A stretch of 64,000 nucleotides of DNA from assembly GCA_014240165.1 (NCBI GenBank), contig JAAZXM010000010.1, positions 22,357 to 86,356 on the forward strand. The letters run 5' to 3'. Every line of letters begins with the position of its first letter. The stretch's first letter is position 1. Under the pieces are notes generated by a model that was not told where the DNA came from, made no database searches, and saw only the letters and a program-made list of their open reading frames with translations. The position numbers and the translations under genes are program-made. This document shows positions 15,797-24,409 of this stretch, one piece after another. This DNA comes from Myxococcales bacterium (lineage in GTDB: Bacteria > Myxococcota_A > UBA9160 > UBA4427).

Positions 15797-17181
15797 CAAT
15801 GGCCGCGAGCCCCCCCGACACGCGCGAACTCAGCTTCTGGCACGAGACGGCTGATGCCATTCACCCCCCGCCCCTGGACCAGGACATCGAGGTCGACGTG
15901 GCCATTGTCGGGGCTGGCTTCACGGGGTTGTGGACAGCCTATTACCTGAAGAACCTGGAGCCCACGCTCTCGGTGGCCATCGTCGAGGCCCATTTCCCGG
16001 GTTTCGGGGCCTCGGGGCGAAATGGCGGTTGGTGCCTGGGCGAGATGGCGGGAACGGCCACGTATTTCGCGGATCCGGCCACCCGGGAGCCGGGCATTCG
16101 GCTGCAGCGCGCGATCTTCGAGACCGTGGACGAGGTCGGCCGGGTGGTGGCGCAGGAGGGCATCGATTGTCATTGGGCAAAAGGGGGCATGCTCAACTTG
16201 GCAACGGCGCCCGCGCACGAAGCCATCCTCCACGCCGAGGTGGCGCATTGGGCCGAATTGGGTTTCGGCGAGAAAGATTGGCTGTGGTTGGACCGCGATG
16301 CGGTGACCGAACATATTCGGAGCCCGCGGGTCAGCGCTGCGCTCTACAGTCCCCATTGTGCGGCGATTCATCCCCTCCGCCTGGCCACGGGCCTGGCAAA
16401 AGTTGTCCAGGGCCTGGGCGTTGAAATCTACGGCGAAACGCCCGCGACCCGTATCGAAAAAGGCAGTGTGCTGACCCCACGTGGCCGGGTCCAGGCGGAT
16501 CGCGTAGTGCTTGCCACCGAGGCCTACACCGACTCCATCGCGGGTCGGAAACGGCAGATGCTTGCGCTTCACTCCATGATGATCGCCACCGAGCCGCTCT
16601 CGGCGCAAACCTGGGAGGAGATCGGCCTGGGAGCGCGTCAAACTTTTGGCGACCCCCGGCGCACGGTGATCTACGGGCAACGCACGGCGGACGATCGCAT
16701 TGCCTTCGGGACCCGCGGCGGATATTTCTTTGGCTCGAGAACCCGCTCGCGTTTCGCACCGGACGAACGTTTTTTCATTCAGGCGCGGAAAAACCTGTGG
16801 GAACTCTTCCCGGTGTTGGAGGATGCCGAGGTGACCCACAGCTGGGGGGGCGCCCTGGGGGTTCCTCGGAATTGGCGCCCCTCTGTGGGGATGGACCGCC
16901 GAGCGGGGCTGGCCTGGGCCGGGGGCTATGTGGGCGAAGGCGTCGCGGCCAGCAACCTGGGCGGGCGATCCGTCGCCGACCTGATCCTCGAAAGGAATTC
17001 GCCCCTGGTCGAATTGCCCTGGGTGTCCGCTGGCTTCGAGAAGTGGGAACCCGAACCCCTGCGCTGGCTGGGCGCGATGGCGATGGATGCCTTGGGGGAG
17101 CGATTGGATCGGGCCGAATTCGCCGGCCACCGCCCGCCCCGGGTGCTGAATTCCCTCTACGATTGGATCGTCAGGAAGTAG
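15793..17181 (+). CDS. DAO-family FAD-dependent amine/amino acid oxidoreductase, paralog 1
   Basis: The 462-residue protein has the GAGFTG motif (40-45) and the GFGASGRNGGW flavin-contact segment typical of D-amino-acid-oxidase-like enzymes such as gamma-glutamylputrescine oxidase and sarcosine oxidase. It would oxidise a secondary or primary amine to an imine that hydrolyses to an aldehyde, with FAD as cofactor. A GYVGEGVAASNLGGR segment near the C-terminus matches the second FAD-binding strand. Its start overlaps the PDZ gene stop by four bases. A paralog heads the second amine operon at 47843. Confidence 0.87.
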   Translation: MTMAASPPDTRELSFWHETADAIHPPPLDQDIEVDVAIVGAGFTGLWTAYYLKNLEPTLSVAIVEAHFPGFGASGRNGGWCLGEMAGTATYFADPATREPGIRLQRAIFETVDEVGRVVAQEGIDCHWAKGGMLNLATAPAHEAILHAEVAHWAELGFGEKDWLWLDRDAVTEHIRSPRVSAALYSPHCAAIHPLRLATGLAKVVQGLGVEIYGETPATRIEKGSVLTPRGRVQADRVVLATEAYTDSIAGRKRQMLALHSMMIATEPLSAQTWEEIGLGARQTFGDPRRTVIYGQRTADDRIAFGTRGGYFFGSRTRSRFAPDERFFIQARKNLWELFPVLEDAEVTHSWGGALGVPRNWRPSVGMDRRAGLAWAGGYVGEGVAASNLGGRSVADLILERNSPLVELPWVSAGFEKWEPEPLRWLGAMAMDALGERLDRAEFAGHRPPRVLNSLYDWIVRK

Positions 17182-17278
17182 GGCATTCTGGGTTAGAGTG
17201 GTGAGTCGGGGCGAGGGGATAGGAACAGGCCACGAGGGAGCCGGCGGCTCCCGACCCGATGGGAGAGCGACCACCGCC

Positions 17279-20200
17279 ATGATCCGGCTTTTTGCATTGC
17301 GCGAGACGGCTCTCTGGGCCGCACTTTTTCTGGCTGGCCATCTCGCCCTGCCTTCGGTGGGTTGGGCCGCTCCGGACGCGCCGGGGTCGAGCCCCGCCGA
17401 TTCTTCCCAGGTCATCCTCGACCGCATCGGGGCGCTGGAAGCCGAGAGCGACGCCAAGTGCAACTCCACCGCCAGCCGCTTCGAGGATTTCCTCTTTGGG
17501 ACGCCGCTATCCGAAGCCGCCCGGCTCGAAAAAACGCGTCTCCAGAAAGCGCTGGCGCGTCAGCTCTGGTTTCCGGCCAGTGACGCCGCCCGGGCCGCGG
17601 GGGAATCCGCCGTGACCGCAGGGCGGATCGAGGCCGAGGCCGATGCCATCTTGAGCGCATCGGATGGACCCGGCGGAGCGCTGAAGATTCTCTTTCCCGG
17701 CCAGGCTCCATTGGAGATCTCATCCCGGCGTAGCGAGCAATACGGATCCATCGCGTATTCCCTACGGGCCATCCTTGCGGTGGAACAGGAAAACCTGCTG
17801 TCCTCGGCCGAGCCGCCCATGGCCCTGACCCCCAAGGCGACCCGTTCGCTCCAACGCGCTCTCGACCTCGTCTTTCTTTCCGCGCTGCTTCGAGCCGACG
17901 AGGAAGCCCGGATGGAGAACGCAAACGAAATCGGCGCGGACACGTTGGCCCGTGCATGGAGCGCGCTGGTTCCTCCCGGCGAAGCGGCTGCCGCCATGCT
18001 CGCGCTTTCGGAGGACCTCGAAGGCGCTGCCCCGGATCGCGGGCTCCTCGATGAACTCATCACCAAGAAGATCGAGGCGTATCGCGCCTACAACGAACTG
18101 GGCGACCGGAAGGCTCGGGCGCTCTTCATCACCAACACCGTGCGCTTTTACGCCCGGGCGAAGATTGCGCGTAACGCCGACGCCCGGACCCGGATCATAG
18201 GCGCCGTCAATCGCGATCTCGATGCCTTTTCCGGGGCCCTCCTGGCGGCGGCCACCCAGGAAGCCGAGAAGAGGGGCCATGCTCTGATCCGGGCAGATGA
18301 CGCCGGCGCGGCAACCCGAGCGCTTCTCCCCCAGGAGATCGACGTCTTCGAGGATGTCTGGGTCTTCCCGAATTTCGGAGGCGAGGAAACCGTTGTCCTC
18401 GAAGCGTACGATTGCGACTCCTTTCGGGATTTTGGTTTCCATTGGCAATCGCTGCGAAGGGCATTGGATGCGAGGCCGCAGCCCTCCCCCTCCCCGGATC
18501 CCTTCGCTGCGGAGATTCTCGCCGAGACGATTTCCCAATACGGTGTCTTGCTGCTTCGCCTGGCGGGGGAGAAAGCGAATGCGCGTCCAGAGAACCTGCT
18601 GTTGACGCCAGCCGACCTCGCCGCCAGTGCGGAGGAGATCAGCGCGCGTGCCAAGCGACATCCCGCTGCGGCGCCTGAGCGGGCGAGTGCCAGTCACGTT
18701 GTCTCCGCTCCGTCGGTTTCAAGCGGCGTGGCTCCGGAATTCTTCTTCACCGATGTGACCGAGTCGGCCGGGCTGGACTTTCGCCATCGCTCATCGCGAT
18801 GGCTCGGCGAATTTCGCCACAAGCAGGTCAAGACGCCCCCGACCTTTTCCGGGGGCGGCGTTGCAGCCGAAGATATCGATGGGGACGGTTACGTGGACAT
18901 TCTGCTGGTGGGAGGCGCGGGGAATGCGCTCCTGCTGAACGACGGTGCGGGAGGTTTCCTGGACATGACCGCCGAGGCGGGCCTGGATTACCGCCGTCCC
19001 GATGGATCCCGGCCCGAACCCCGAAAGCCCATCGTCGCGGACTTCGACAACGATGGTCTCCAAGACATCCTGATCTCTCATGCCAATGACGACCATCGGC
19101 TCTACCGAAATATCGGGGGGCGGCGTTTCGAAGATGTGTCCAGCAAAGCGGGCCTGGGCGGAGCGGGGCTCATCGGCGGCCCGGCGACTGCTTTCGATTT
19201 CGATGGCGATGGCCTGCTCGATCTCTACCTGGCCTATTTCGGCAACTATTTGGAGGGCGATTTTCCTGCCCAGGATCGCGATAACCACGAAGCGCTTCCC
19301 AATCGCCTCTTTCGCAATCGCGGCGGTATGCGCTTTGAAGATGTCACGGAAAAGAGCGGCACGGGGGATCGGGGCTGGACCCAGGCTGTTTCCCACCTGG
19401 ATTTTGACGGGGACGGCCGGCAGGACCTCGTTGTGGCCAACGACTACGGGCGCAACGCTTTTCTGCGCAATGAGGGTGACGGGCGCTTTCGCGATGTGGC
19501 GCCCGAACTCGGCATGGACAAGGCGCTTCACTCCATGAACGTGGGGGTCACCGACATCAATCTCGATGGCTATCCCGATGTCTACATTTCCAATATCGCC
19601 ACCCTGGTGAAGGACAACAAGTACACATTCCCCGATGTGAATACGCCCTTGGACTTTGATCTGCGGGCCATGTCGGGAATGCTCGTCAAGGAAGCGGATA
19701 CTTTTTTCGTTTCCGAGACCGAGGCGGGCGGGTTCAAAGGCTACGCGCTCTCGGCGGACGTGGAACGCGGGGCCACCTCGACGGGCTGGGCCTGGGATGC
19801 GGAGTTTCTGGATTTCGATCACGACGGGGATGACGATCTCTATCTCGTCAATGGCACCAACGACTACAATGCCTTCTCGATGATCGTGGGCAATGGCCAG
19901 GAGGGCGAAGACGCGGGCTCACTTCTTCTGAGCCATTCCCGGGAATCGAATGTCTTCTTTCTCAACGAGGGCGGAAAACTTCGTAACCGATCGGCCGAGA
20001 GCGGCGCCGATTTCGTGGGGAACTCGCGAAGCACCGCCTATTTCGATTTCGACGCCGATGGCGATCTCGATATCGTGGTGAACAACTTCCACGCCCCAGC
20101 GACCCTGCTTCGGAACAACAGCGAGGCGCGCGATCATCACTGGCTCAAGGTCAAACTCGAGGGCGACCCCGAACAGGGGTCCACCCGCGATGCCATCGGG

Positions 20201-20446
20201 GCCTGGATCCACGTCACTGCAGAAGGGGGAATCAAGAATTCCCGGCTGGTTCAGGGGGGTTCGGGCTATCTCTCCATGAACCCCAAGCAGCAGCATTTTG
20301 GCCTGGGCAGGGCGAAGACCGCGGACGTTCGGATAGTCTGGCCCGGGGGCGATGAGCAGGTCTTCGAAGGCCTCGCTGTGGACGAGGCCTATACGATTTC
20401 CCAGGCTTCGGGTCTCAGGGGGCGGAAGGCCGCGTCGGCGCCTTGA
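17279..20446 (+). CDS. Exported FG-GAP/VCBS beta-propeller protein with C-terminal ASPIC/UnbV domain
   Basis: The 1055-residue protein begins with a signal peptide (about residues 1-30). Residues 31-480 form an Ala/Glu-rich, mostly helical region I cannot assign. From about 490 there are at least seven calcium-binding-type repeats with D-x-D-x-D-G-x-x-D loops (for example DIDGDGYVDI, DFDNDGLQDI, DFDGDGLLDL), as in integrin-like propellers. The C-terminus has an ASPIC/UnbV domain (SRLVQGGSGYLSMNP, then FGLGRA). Such proteins sit outside the inner membrane and probably bind carbohydrate or protein, but no function is established. ATG 17279 has GGGAGA upstream. The end overlaps the convergent gene by 32 bases. 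Confidence 0.85.
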   Translation: MIRLFALRETALWAALFLAGHLALPSVGWAAPDAPGSSPADSSQVILDRIGALEAESDAKCNSTASRFEDFLFGTPLSEAARLEKTRLQKALARQLWFPASDAARAAGESAVTAGRIEAEADAILSASDGPGGALKILFPGQAPLEISSRRSEQYGSIAYSLRAILAVEQENLLSSAEPPMALTPKATRSLQRALDLVFLSALLRADEEARMENANEIGADTLARAWSALVPPGEAAAAMLALSEDLEGAAPDRGLLDELITKKIEAYRAYNELGDRKARALFITNTVRFYARAKIARNADARTRIIGAVNRDLDAFSGALLAAATQEAEKRGHALIRADDAGAATRALLPQEIDVFEDVWVFPNFGGEETVVLEAYDCDSFRDFGFHWQSLRRALDARPQPSPSPDPFAAEILAETISQYGVLLLRLAGEKANARPENLLLTPADLAASAEEISARAKRHPAAAPERASASHVVSAPSVSSGVAPEFFFTDVTESAGLDFRHRSSRWLGEFRHKQVKTPPTFSGGGVAAEDIDGDGYVDILLVGGAGNALLLNDGAGGFLDMTAEAGLDYRRPDGSRPEPRKPIVADFDNDGLQDILISHANDDHRLYRNIGGRRFEDVSSKAGLGGAGLIGGPATAFDFDGDGLLDLYLAYFGNYLEGDFPAQDRDNHEALPNRLFRNRGGMRFEDVTEKSGTGDRGWTQAVSHLDFDGDGRQDLVVANDYGRNAFLRNEGDGRFRDVAPELGMDKALHSMNVGVTDINLDGYPDVYISNIATLVKDNKYTFPDVNTPLDFDLRAMSGMLVKEADTFFVSETEAGGFKGYALSADVERGATSTGWAWDAEFLDFDHDGDDDLYLVNGTNDYNAFSMIVGNGQEGEDAGSLLLSHSRESNVFFLNEGGKLRNRSAESGADFVGNSRSTAYFDFDADGDLDIVVNNFHAPATLLRNNSEARDHHWLKVKLEGDPEQGSTRDAIGAWIHVTAEGGIKNSRLVQGGSGYLSMNPKQQHFGLGRAKTADVRIVWPGGDEQVFEGLAVDEAYTISQASGLRGRKAASAP

Positions 20447-22778
20447 TGCGGTGATAGCGATCGGCGGCCGGCCGGGGCAAGACGGCGGCTGCACCACCGG
20501 GCCAGCGAATTCGGATGGCTTCGATTTCCGTTTCAGTCCCCAGGCCGAAGTGCAGGGTCGTGGAGTGCTGACCCATGATGCTCTCCCCCACCAACACCGG
20601 CTTGACATGGCGACGGCCCCCCGCCTCCACCTCGACGAGTGCGCCCACCGGAGAGCGCCGGCCAGCTTCCTCGCGCAATTCGACGCCGACGAAATGGTTC
20701 TCGTTTTCAAGCGCGTTGCGATACGCGTGGAGTTGTTGGCCCGCTTCGTTCGAGTCCTCGATCACCAGCAGGTCCATGCGGCCGTCCCGGTCCAGGTCCG
20801 TGCTGATCGCCGAGCGACTGTCGAATTCGTCGGCGAGACCCATGAGGAAGGCGACGTTGACGAAGCCGAGCCCGTCCTGGTTCATCAACAGGTGGTTCTT
20901 CTGGTAGCCATCCCAGGATTCCGCGCCGCTCGCGAAGCCGCGGCCCTCTTCGGCGAAGATATTTTCCAGGGAGGCATTGGGCGCGGAATCGGCGTCGAAG
21001 ATGTCGTGGCGCCAAAACGTCGAGCAATAATCCTTGGTGCTCTCACCGCTCTCGTGTCCGTTGGCGGCGAAGATATCCGAGTCGCCGTCGTTGTCGAAAT
21101 CCAGGGAGGTGGTGCCCCAGGTCCAACCCGTTCGGGCGACGTCGGCGTGAAAGCTGGGCTCCCGCCAACCGGACGGGTCGGCGAGGTACATGCGGTTGCC
21201 ATAGGCCATGCGCATCCGCATGGCGTTTTCCTGGGGGCGATCCTCCCGGCCCAGGCCCGCGGCTTCCATGCGTCTGGCCGTGGTGGAGCCCATTCCGGCC
21301 ACGAAGAAGTCCAGTTTACCGTCGAGGTCGTAATCCGCGAAGCTGCTCGACATGCCGAAGAGATGGCGGTCTGCGGCCAGGGTCGGATTGGCGTCCAGGA
21401 AATTGCCCTGGCCATCGTTGGCATAGAGATCGACTCCCGAAAAATCGCTGATCACCACCAGGTCGAGGTCGGCGTCATCATCGAGGTCGACGAAGGTACT
21501 CGCGTAGGTGCGCCGCAGGTTCCGCGCGGCCAAGCCAGCGGCTTCGGTGGCGAGTTCGAAGCGCCCGTCGCCCCGATTGCGAAGCAGGTAGGAGGGCCAG
21601 CCGTCATTCGCATCGTAGAAGGGCGTGGGCATCTGTCCGTCCAGGTAGGGCGGTTTGTACTGTCCGAGCCAGGCGTCGAGGTCACCGTCGGCGTCGATGT
21701 CACCCACCGCCAGCGCCGAAGGGCCACGCAGGGGCTCTTGCAGCCTGGGCGTGATTCGGGGTTCCGCGAGGAAGCGACCCTGGGCGTCCCCCGCGTAGAG
21801 GAGCAGATCGCCGCGGGTTCGCGCGGCGAGGAGATCGGGAAAGCCGTCGCCATTGAAATCCGCCACCGCACCGGCCTCGGCCAGGGGCTGGGGATGGCGG
21901 AAGAGTTCTGTTTCCTCGAAGCGGCGTCCATCGCGATTCCAGAGAACCCTTCCGGCCCCGAGCATCAGGACATCGTCGAAGCCGTTGCGGTCGAGGTCAT
22001 AGACCACCAGGGGGTGGAGCCGGCCCCGGGGAGCGCCGGAGGGAAAACCGACAAAGGGCGCGAAAGCCGGAACTCCGTCACGCGTCAGCATGCGCAGAGC
22101 CGATGCGTCTACTCGGGCGGGGCGGGGAGGTTCGTCCGGGCTGGCTTGCCACTTCCACTCCACGTCCAGCCGCCCGTCGATGGCGATGCGGCGCCCGCTT
22201 GGCTCATGGATGCCATGCAGGACCACCGCCACCCGGGAGCGGGCGGGGTTCCCAGGGCCCTGGGGCTCGAAGCGGGCGTGATGCCATTCGGATTGAACCA
22301 ACACGAAGCCCTCGGCCTGGATGCGCGCGAGGAGTTCGCGCCAGCCGGCTTTGTCCAGTGTTCGCAGGGGCGGGCCGAAGGTCGACGCCTCGATGCCGTG
22401 GCCGAGTCGCTGGGGTTCTTGGGGCGTTCCCAAGATCAACTGGCCGGGATCGGTGTCGCCGAGAACCCGAAACTTGGCGCCGGCATCGCCCCGGCGCCCC
22501 GCTTCCAAGAGAGCATCCCAGAGCGCGACCAGCCGGGCCTCATGGGCCTGGGCCATGGCCTCGGTCTTCCACACGGTGGCGTCCCGCTGGGCCCGCTGGT
22601 TGCGGAGGAAATCGGCCGAGGCCTGGGCCTCGGGCGAGAGTTCGGGAGCGTTGCCGGTCCGCTGCCCCGGGGTGTCCCCGCAAGCCAGGGCGAGTGCCAC
22701 CGCGGCGAGTGCGGCGGGCAGTCGCCCGGTCTGCGAAGAGCGCCGTAAGTGTCTGGTTTTAAAGAGATTTTTACGCAT
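20415..22778 (-). CDS. FG-GAP/ASPIC-UnbV lipoprotein
   Basis: The 787-residue protein has a lipoprotein signal with lipobox LALAC (Cys33), so it should be anchored in a membrane facing the periplasm or surface. Residues 35-290 are unassigned; then come FG-GAP repeats (DLDRNGFDDV, DFNGDGFPDL, DIDADGDLDA, DLDDDADLDL, DFDNDGDSDI, DLDRDGRMDL) and an ASPIC/UnbV domain (KPVLVGESIMGQHS, then FGLGTE). It is a distant relative of the neighbouring gene product with the same C-terminal organisation. ATG 22778 places the lipobox correctly; an ATG at 22796 is possible, and neither has a strong ribosome site. Confidence 0.83.
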   Translation of the reverse strand: MRKNLFKTRHLRRSSQTGRLPAALAAVALALACGDTPGQRTGNAPELSPEAQASADFLRNQRAQRDATVWKTEAMAQAHEARLVALWDALLEAGRRGDAGAKFRVLGDTDPGQLILGTPQEPQRLGHGIEASTFGPPLRTLDKAGWRELLARIQAEGFVLVQSEWHHARFEPQGPGNPARSRVAVVLHGIHEPSGRRIAIDGRLDVEWKWQASPDEPPRPARVDASALRMLTRDGVPAFAPFVGFPSGAPRGRLHPLVVYDLDRNGFDDVLMLGAGRVLWNRDGRRFEETELFRHPQPLAEAGAVADFNGDGFPDLLAARTRGDLLLYAGDAQGRFLAEPRITPRLQEPLRGPSALAVGDIDADGDLDAWLGQYKPPYLDGQMPTPFYDANDGWPSYLLRNRGDGRFELATEAAGLAARNLRRTYASTFVDLDDDADLDLVVISDFSGVDLYANDGQGNFLDANPTLAADRHLFGMSSSFADYDLDGKLDFFVAGMGSTTARRMEAAGLGREDRPQENAMRMRMAYGNRMYLADPSGWREPSFHADVARTGWTWGTTSLDFDNDGDSDIFAANGHESGESTKDYCSTFWRHDIFDADSAPNASLENIFAEEGRGFASGAESWDGYQKNHLLMNQDGLGFVNVAFLMGLADEFDSRSAISTDLDRDGRMDLLVIEDSNEAGQQLHAYRNALENENHFVGVELREEAGRRSPVGALVEVEAGGRRHVKPVLVGESIMGQHSTTLHFGLGTETEIEAIRIRWPGGAAAVLPRPAADRYHRIKAPTRPSAP

Positions 22779-23109
22779 CGAAGATAATTGGATCATGGGC
22801 GGGCGAGACCGGGGAGAAGACGCGCCCCCCAAGTCCCCCTTGCCTGTGCCTTTGGCCGGATCTTGCTGAAATCGCGAATGTTTTCGACTCTGTTCAAGGT
22901 TTGAATTTTCCTCTTGACCCGGATGCCCCCCGACCTTCATGATGGACCGTGGAGGCGTGTGGGGCCCGGGTTCCCGCGTCTCATAGGGTATGCCGGGCGC
23001 TGTTTGCACTGGAAAGTCAAGGTCAAAGCGGCGCCGGGTCAGGGCGATTTTTTCAATGCGAATTTTACACGGAATCGAAGACAAGCATTCAGAAGCGGAA
23101 GGAACCCAA
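22779..23109. other. Divergent intergenic region (331 bases)
   Basis: The region lies between the leftward lipoprotein gene and the rightward PEP-CTERM gene and must hold both promoters. I see T-rich patches around 22880-22915 and 23048-23066 but no convincing -35/-10 pair, operator or RNA structure. A GGAAGGAA ribosome site precedes the rightward ATG. Confidence 0.5.
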
Positions 23110-24315
23110 ATGTTGAGTCACCGAGTTTCTAGCACGGCATTAGTAGGCGCAGTTCTGGCCATTCTGGCCCTCGCACTCAGCGTGCCGAGTATCGTGTCGG
23201 CTGCGACGCCGATGTACGTCCTCGGCAAATACACCCAGGTTTCCTTTGGTAACGATACGACCACGGGAACGACCTCGCCGTTCTACTCGACGAACTATCT
23301 CGGGATTCCGTTCGGGCAGGACTGCAACGCCCAGCACGGCAGCCGCATCGCCCCGACGACGACGTCCACCACGACCATGGGCGCCACGGTGATGACGTCC
23401 CTGCCCACCGGGTACCAGTGCTTTGCGACTTCGTCCTACCCGAGCGCGCATGCGGGTTCGCCCCTCAAGGGCACTGGGATCATCTCGGTTTCGGCTTCAC
23501 CGGGCGGCGCCATCGCCCTTCCGGCGAGCCTTCTCTCGGTGAAATTGGGCACCTTCCCCACGGCTTTCTCCACGCCGGTCTTTGCCAAGAAGCCCATCGG
23601 CGGCGTGCCGGGCGGATCCTTCTCCTACTACCCGCCCTACATCTACAGCTACTCCTACGCGGATCTCAAGAACGGCGCCGGGAATTTCTTTGCCGGGGGT
23701 GGTCCGGGCAACTTCGCACACACGGGAACCCTCGGTGGCCTGCCCGCCACGGGGACGACCAATGCCGCCAAGATCACCACCACCGCGGGGGCCAATCAAT
23801 TCGGCGGCACCATGCGGCTGCTGGGTAATTTTCAGACCCATTTCGCCTATTCGAATGCAAGTGTGGGCGGCCTTTCCATCGGCACCGACCCCTGGCTGAT
23901 CGAGTGGCTTGGGAACGGCACCGTCACCGCGTTGGGCGCAGTGAATGTCGTGAGCACCATGACGACGGGCACGAACAAGCACGCCACGCTGATGTCGACG
24001 AATACCAATTACATCACCGCATCCGCCATGCCGTGGACCAGTGGCAGCGCGATGGCGTCGGCGCTCAACGGACCCTTCTTCTCGCGGTTCGCGCGCGGCG
24101 GCTATGACAACCGCACGGCTGCGGGCGCAGGCAATATCCAGTTGGTGAGCCCCATGCTGACCCATTGGCGCACCCCCGCCGCTGGCGTCGACTACTACAC
24201 GTCGAGTATCGGCCAGCTCACCCTGACCTTCGCTCCCGAGCCCACCAGCGCGATGCTGCTGGTGGCGGGCGTGTCGGTTCTGGGTCTTGTCTACCGGGCC
24301 GGTCGCAAGTCCTGA
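23110..24315 (+). CDS. PEP-CTERM sorting-domain protein of unknown function
   Basis: The 401-residue protein has an N-terminal signal peptide (about 1-31) and a C-terminal PEP-CTERM tail: a PEPTS motif, a hydrophobic segment (AMLLVAGVSVLGLVY) and a basic end (RAGRKS). Exosortase should recognise this tail and send the protein to the outer envelope or exopolysaccharide. The middle is rich in Gly, Thr, Ser and Ala with few charged residues, as in many structural or matrix proteins. No exosortase gene lies in the window. A strong hairpin terminator follows the gene. Confidence 0.85.
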   Translation: MLSHRVSSTALVGAVLAILALALSVPSIVSAATPMYVLGKYTQVSFGNDTTTGTTSPFYSTNYLGIPFGQDCNAQHGSRIAPTTTSTTTMGATVMTSLPTGYQCFATSSYPSAHAGSPLKGTGIISVSASPGGAIALPASLLSVKLGTFPTAFSTPVFAKKPIGGVPGGSFSYYPPYIYSYSYADLKNGAGNFFAGGGPGNFAHTGTLGGLPATGTTNAAKITTTAGANQFGGTMRLLGNFQTHFAYSNASVGGLSIGTDPWLIEWLGNGTVTALGAVNVVSTMTTGTNKHATLMSTNTNYITASAMPWTSGSAMASALNGPFFSRFARGGYDNRTAAGAGNIQLVSPMLTHWRTPAAGVDYYTSSIGQLTLTFAPEPTSAMLLVAGVSVLGLVYRAGRKS

Positions 24316-24343
24316 GCGCCTAGCCCCGAATATTGACGATCCG

Positions 24344-24375
24344 GCGGCCCCCGAAACAGACGTTTCGGGGGCCGC
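24344..24375 (+). terminator. Hairpin terminator after the PEP-CTERM gene
   Basis: A perfect 14-base-pair GC-rich stem (24344-24357 with 24362-24375) encloses the four-base loop AGAC, followed by the moderately T-rich ATTGTATTCG. It begins 28 bases after the stop codon. The T-tract is weak, but the stem is the most stable one I noticed in the window. Confidence 0.7.
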
Positions 24376-24409
24376 ATTGTATTCGTCTCTAGGTTAGTCT
24401 CGACGCATC

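Noticed and set aside
14018..17469. Minus-strand frames of 593 and 590 residues over the crotonase, PDZ and DAO genes
   Set aside because: They are codon-bias shadows of well-supported plus-strand genes; no conserved motif.
20352..22748. 798-residue plus-strand open frame over the FG-GAP lipoprotein
   Set aside because: It is antisense to a recognisable lipoprotein with calcium-loop repeats; its own sequence has no domain or ribosome site.
22993..23008. Sigma54-like GG...TTGC element before the PEP-CTERM gene
   Set aside because: The distance between the GG and GC pairs is one base short and the rest of the consensus is poor.
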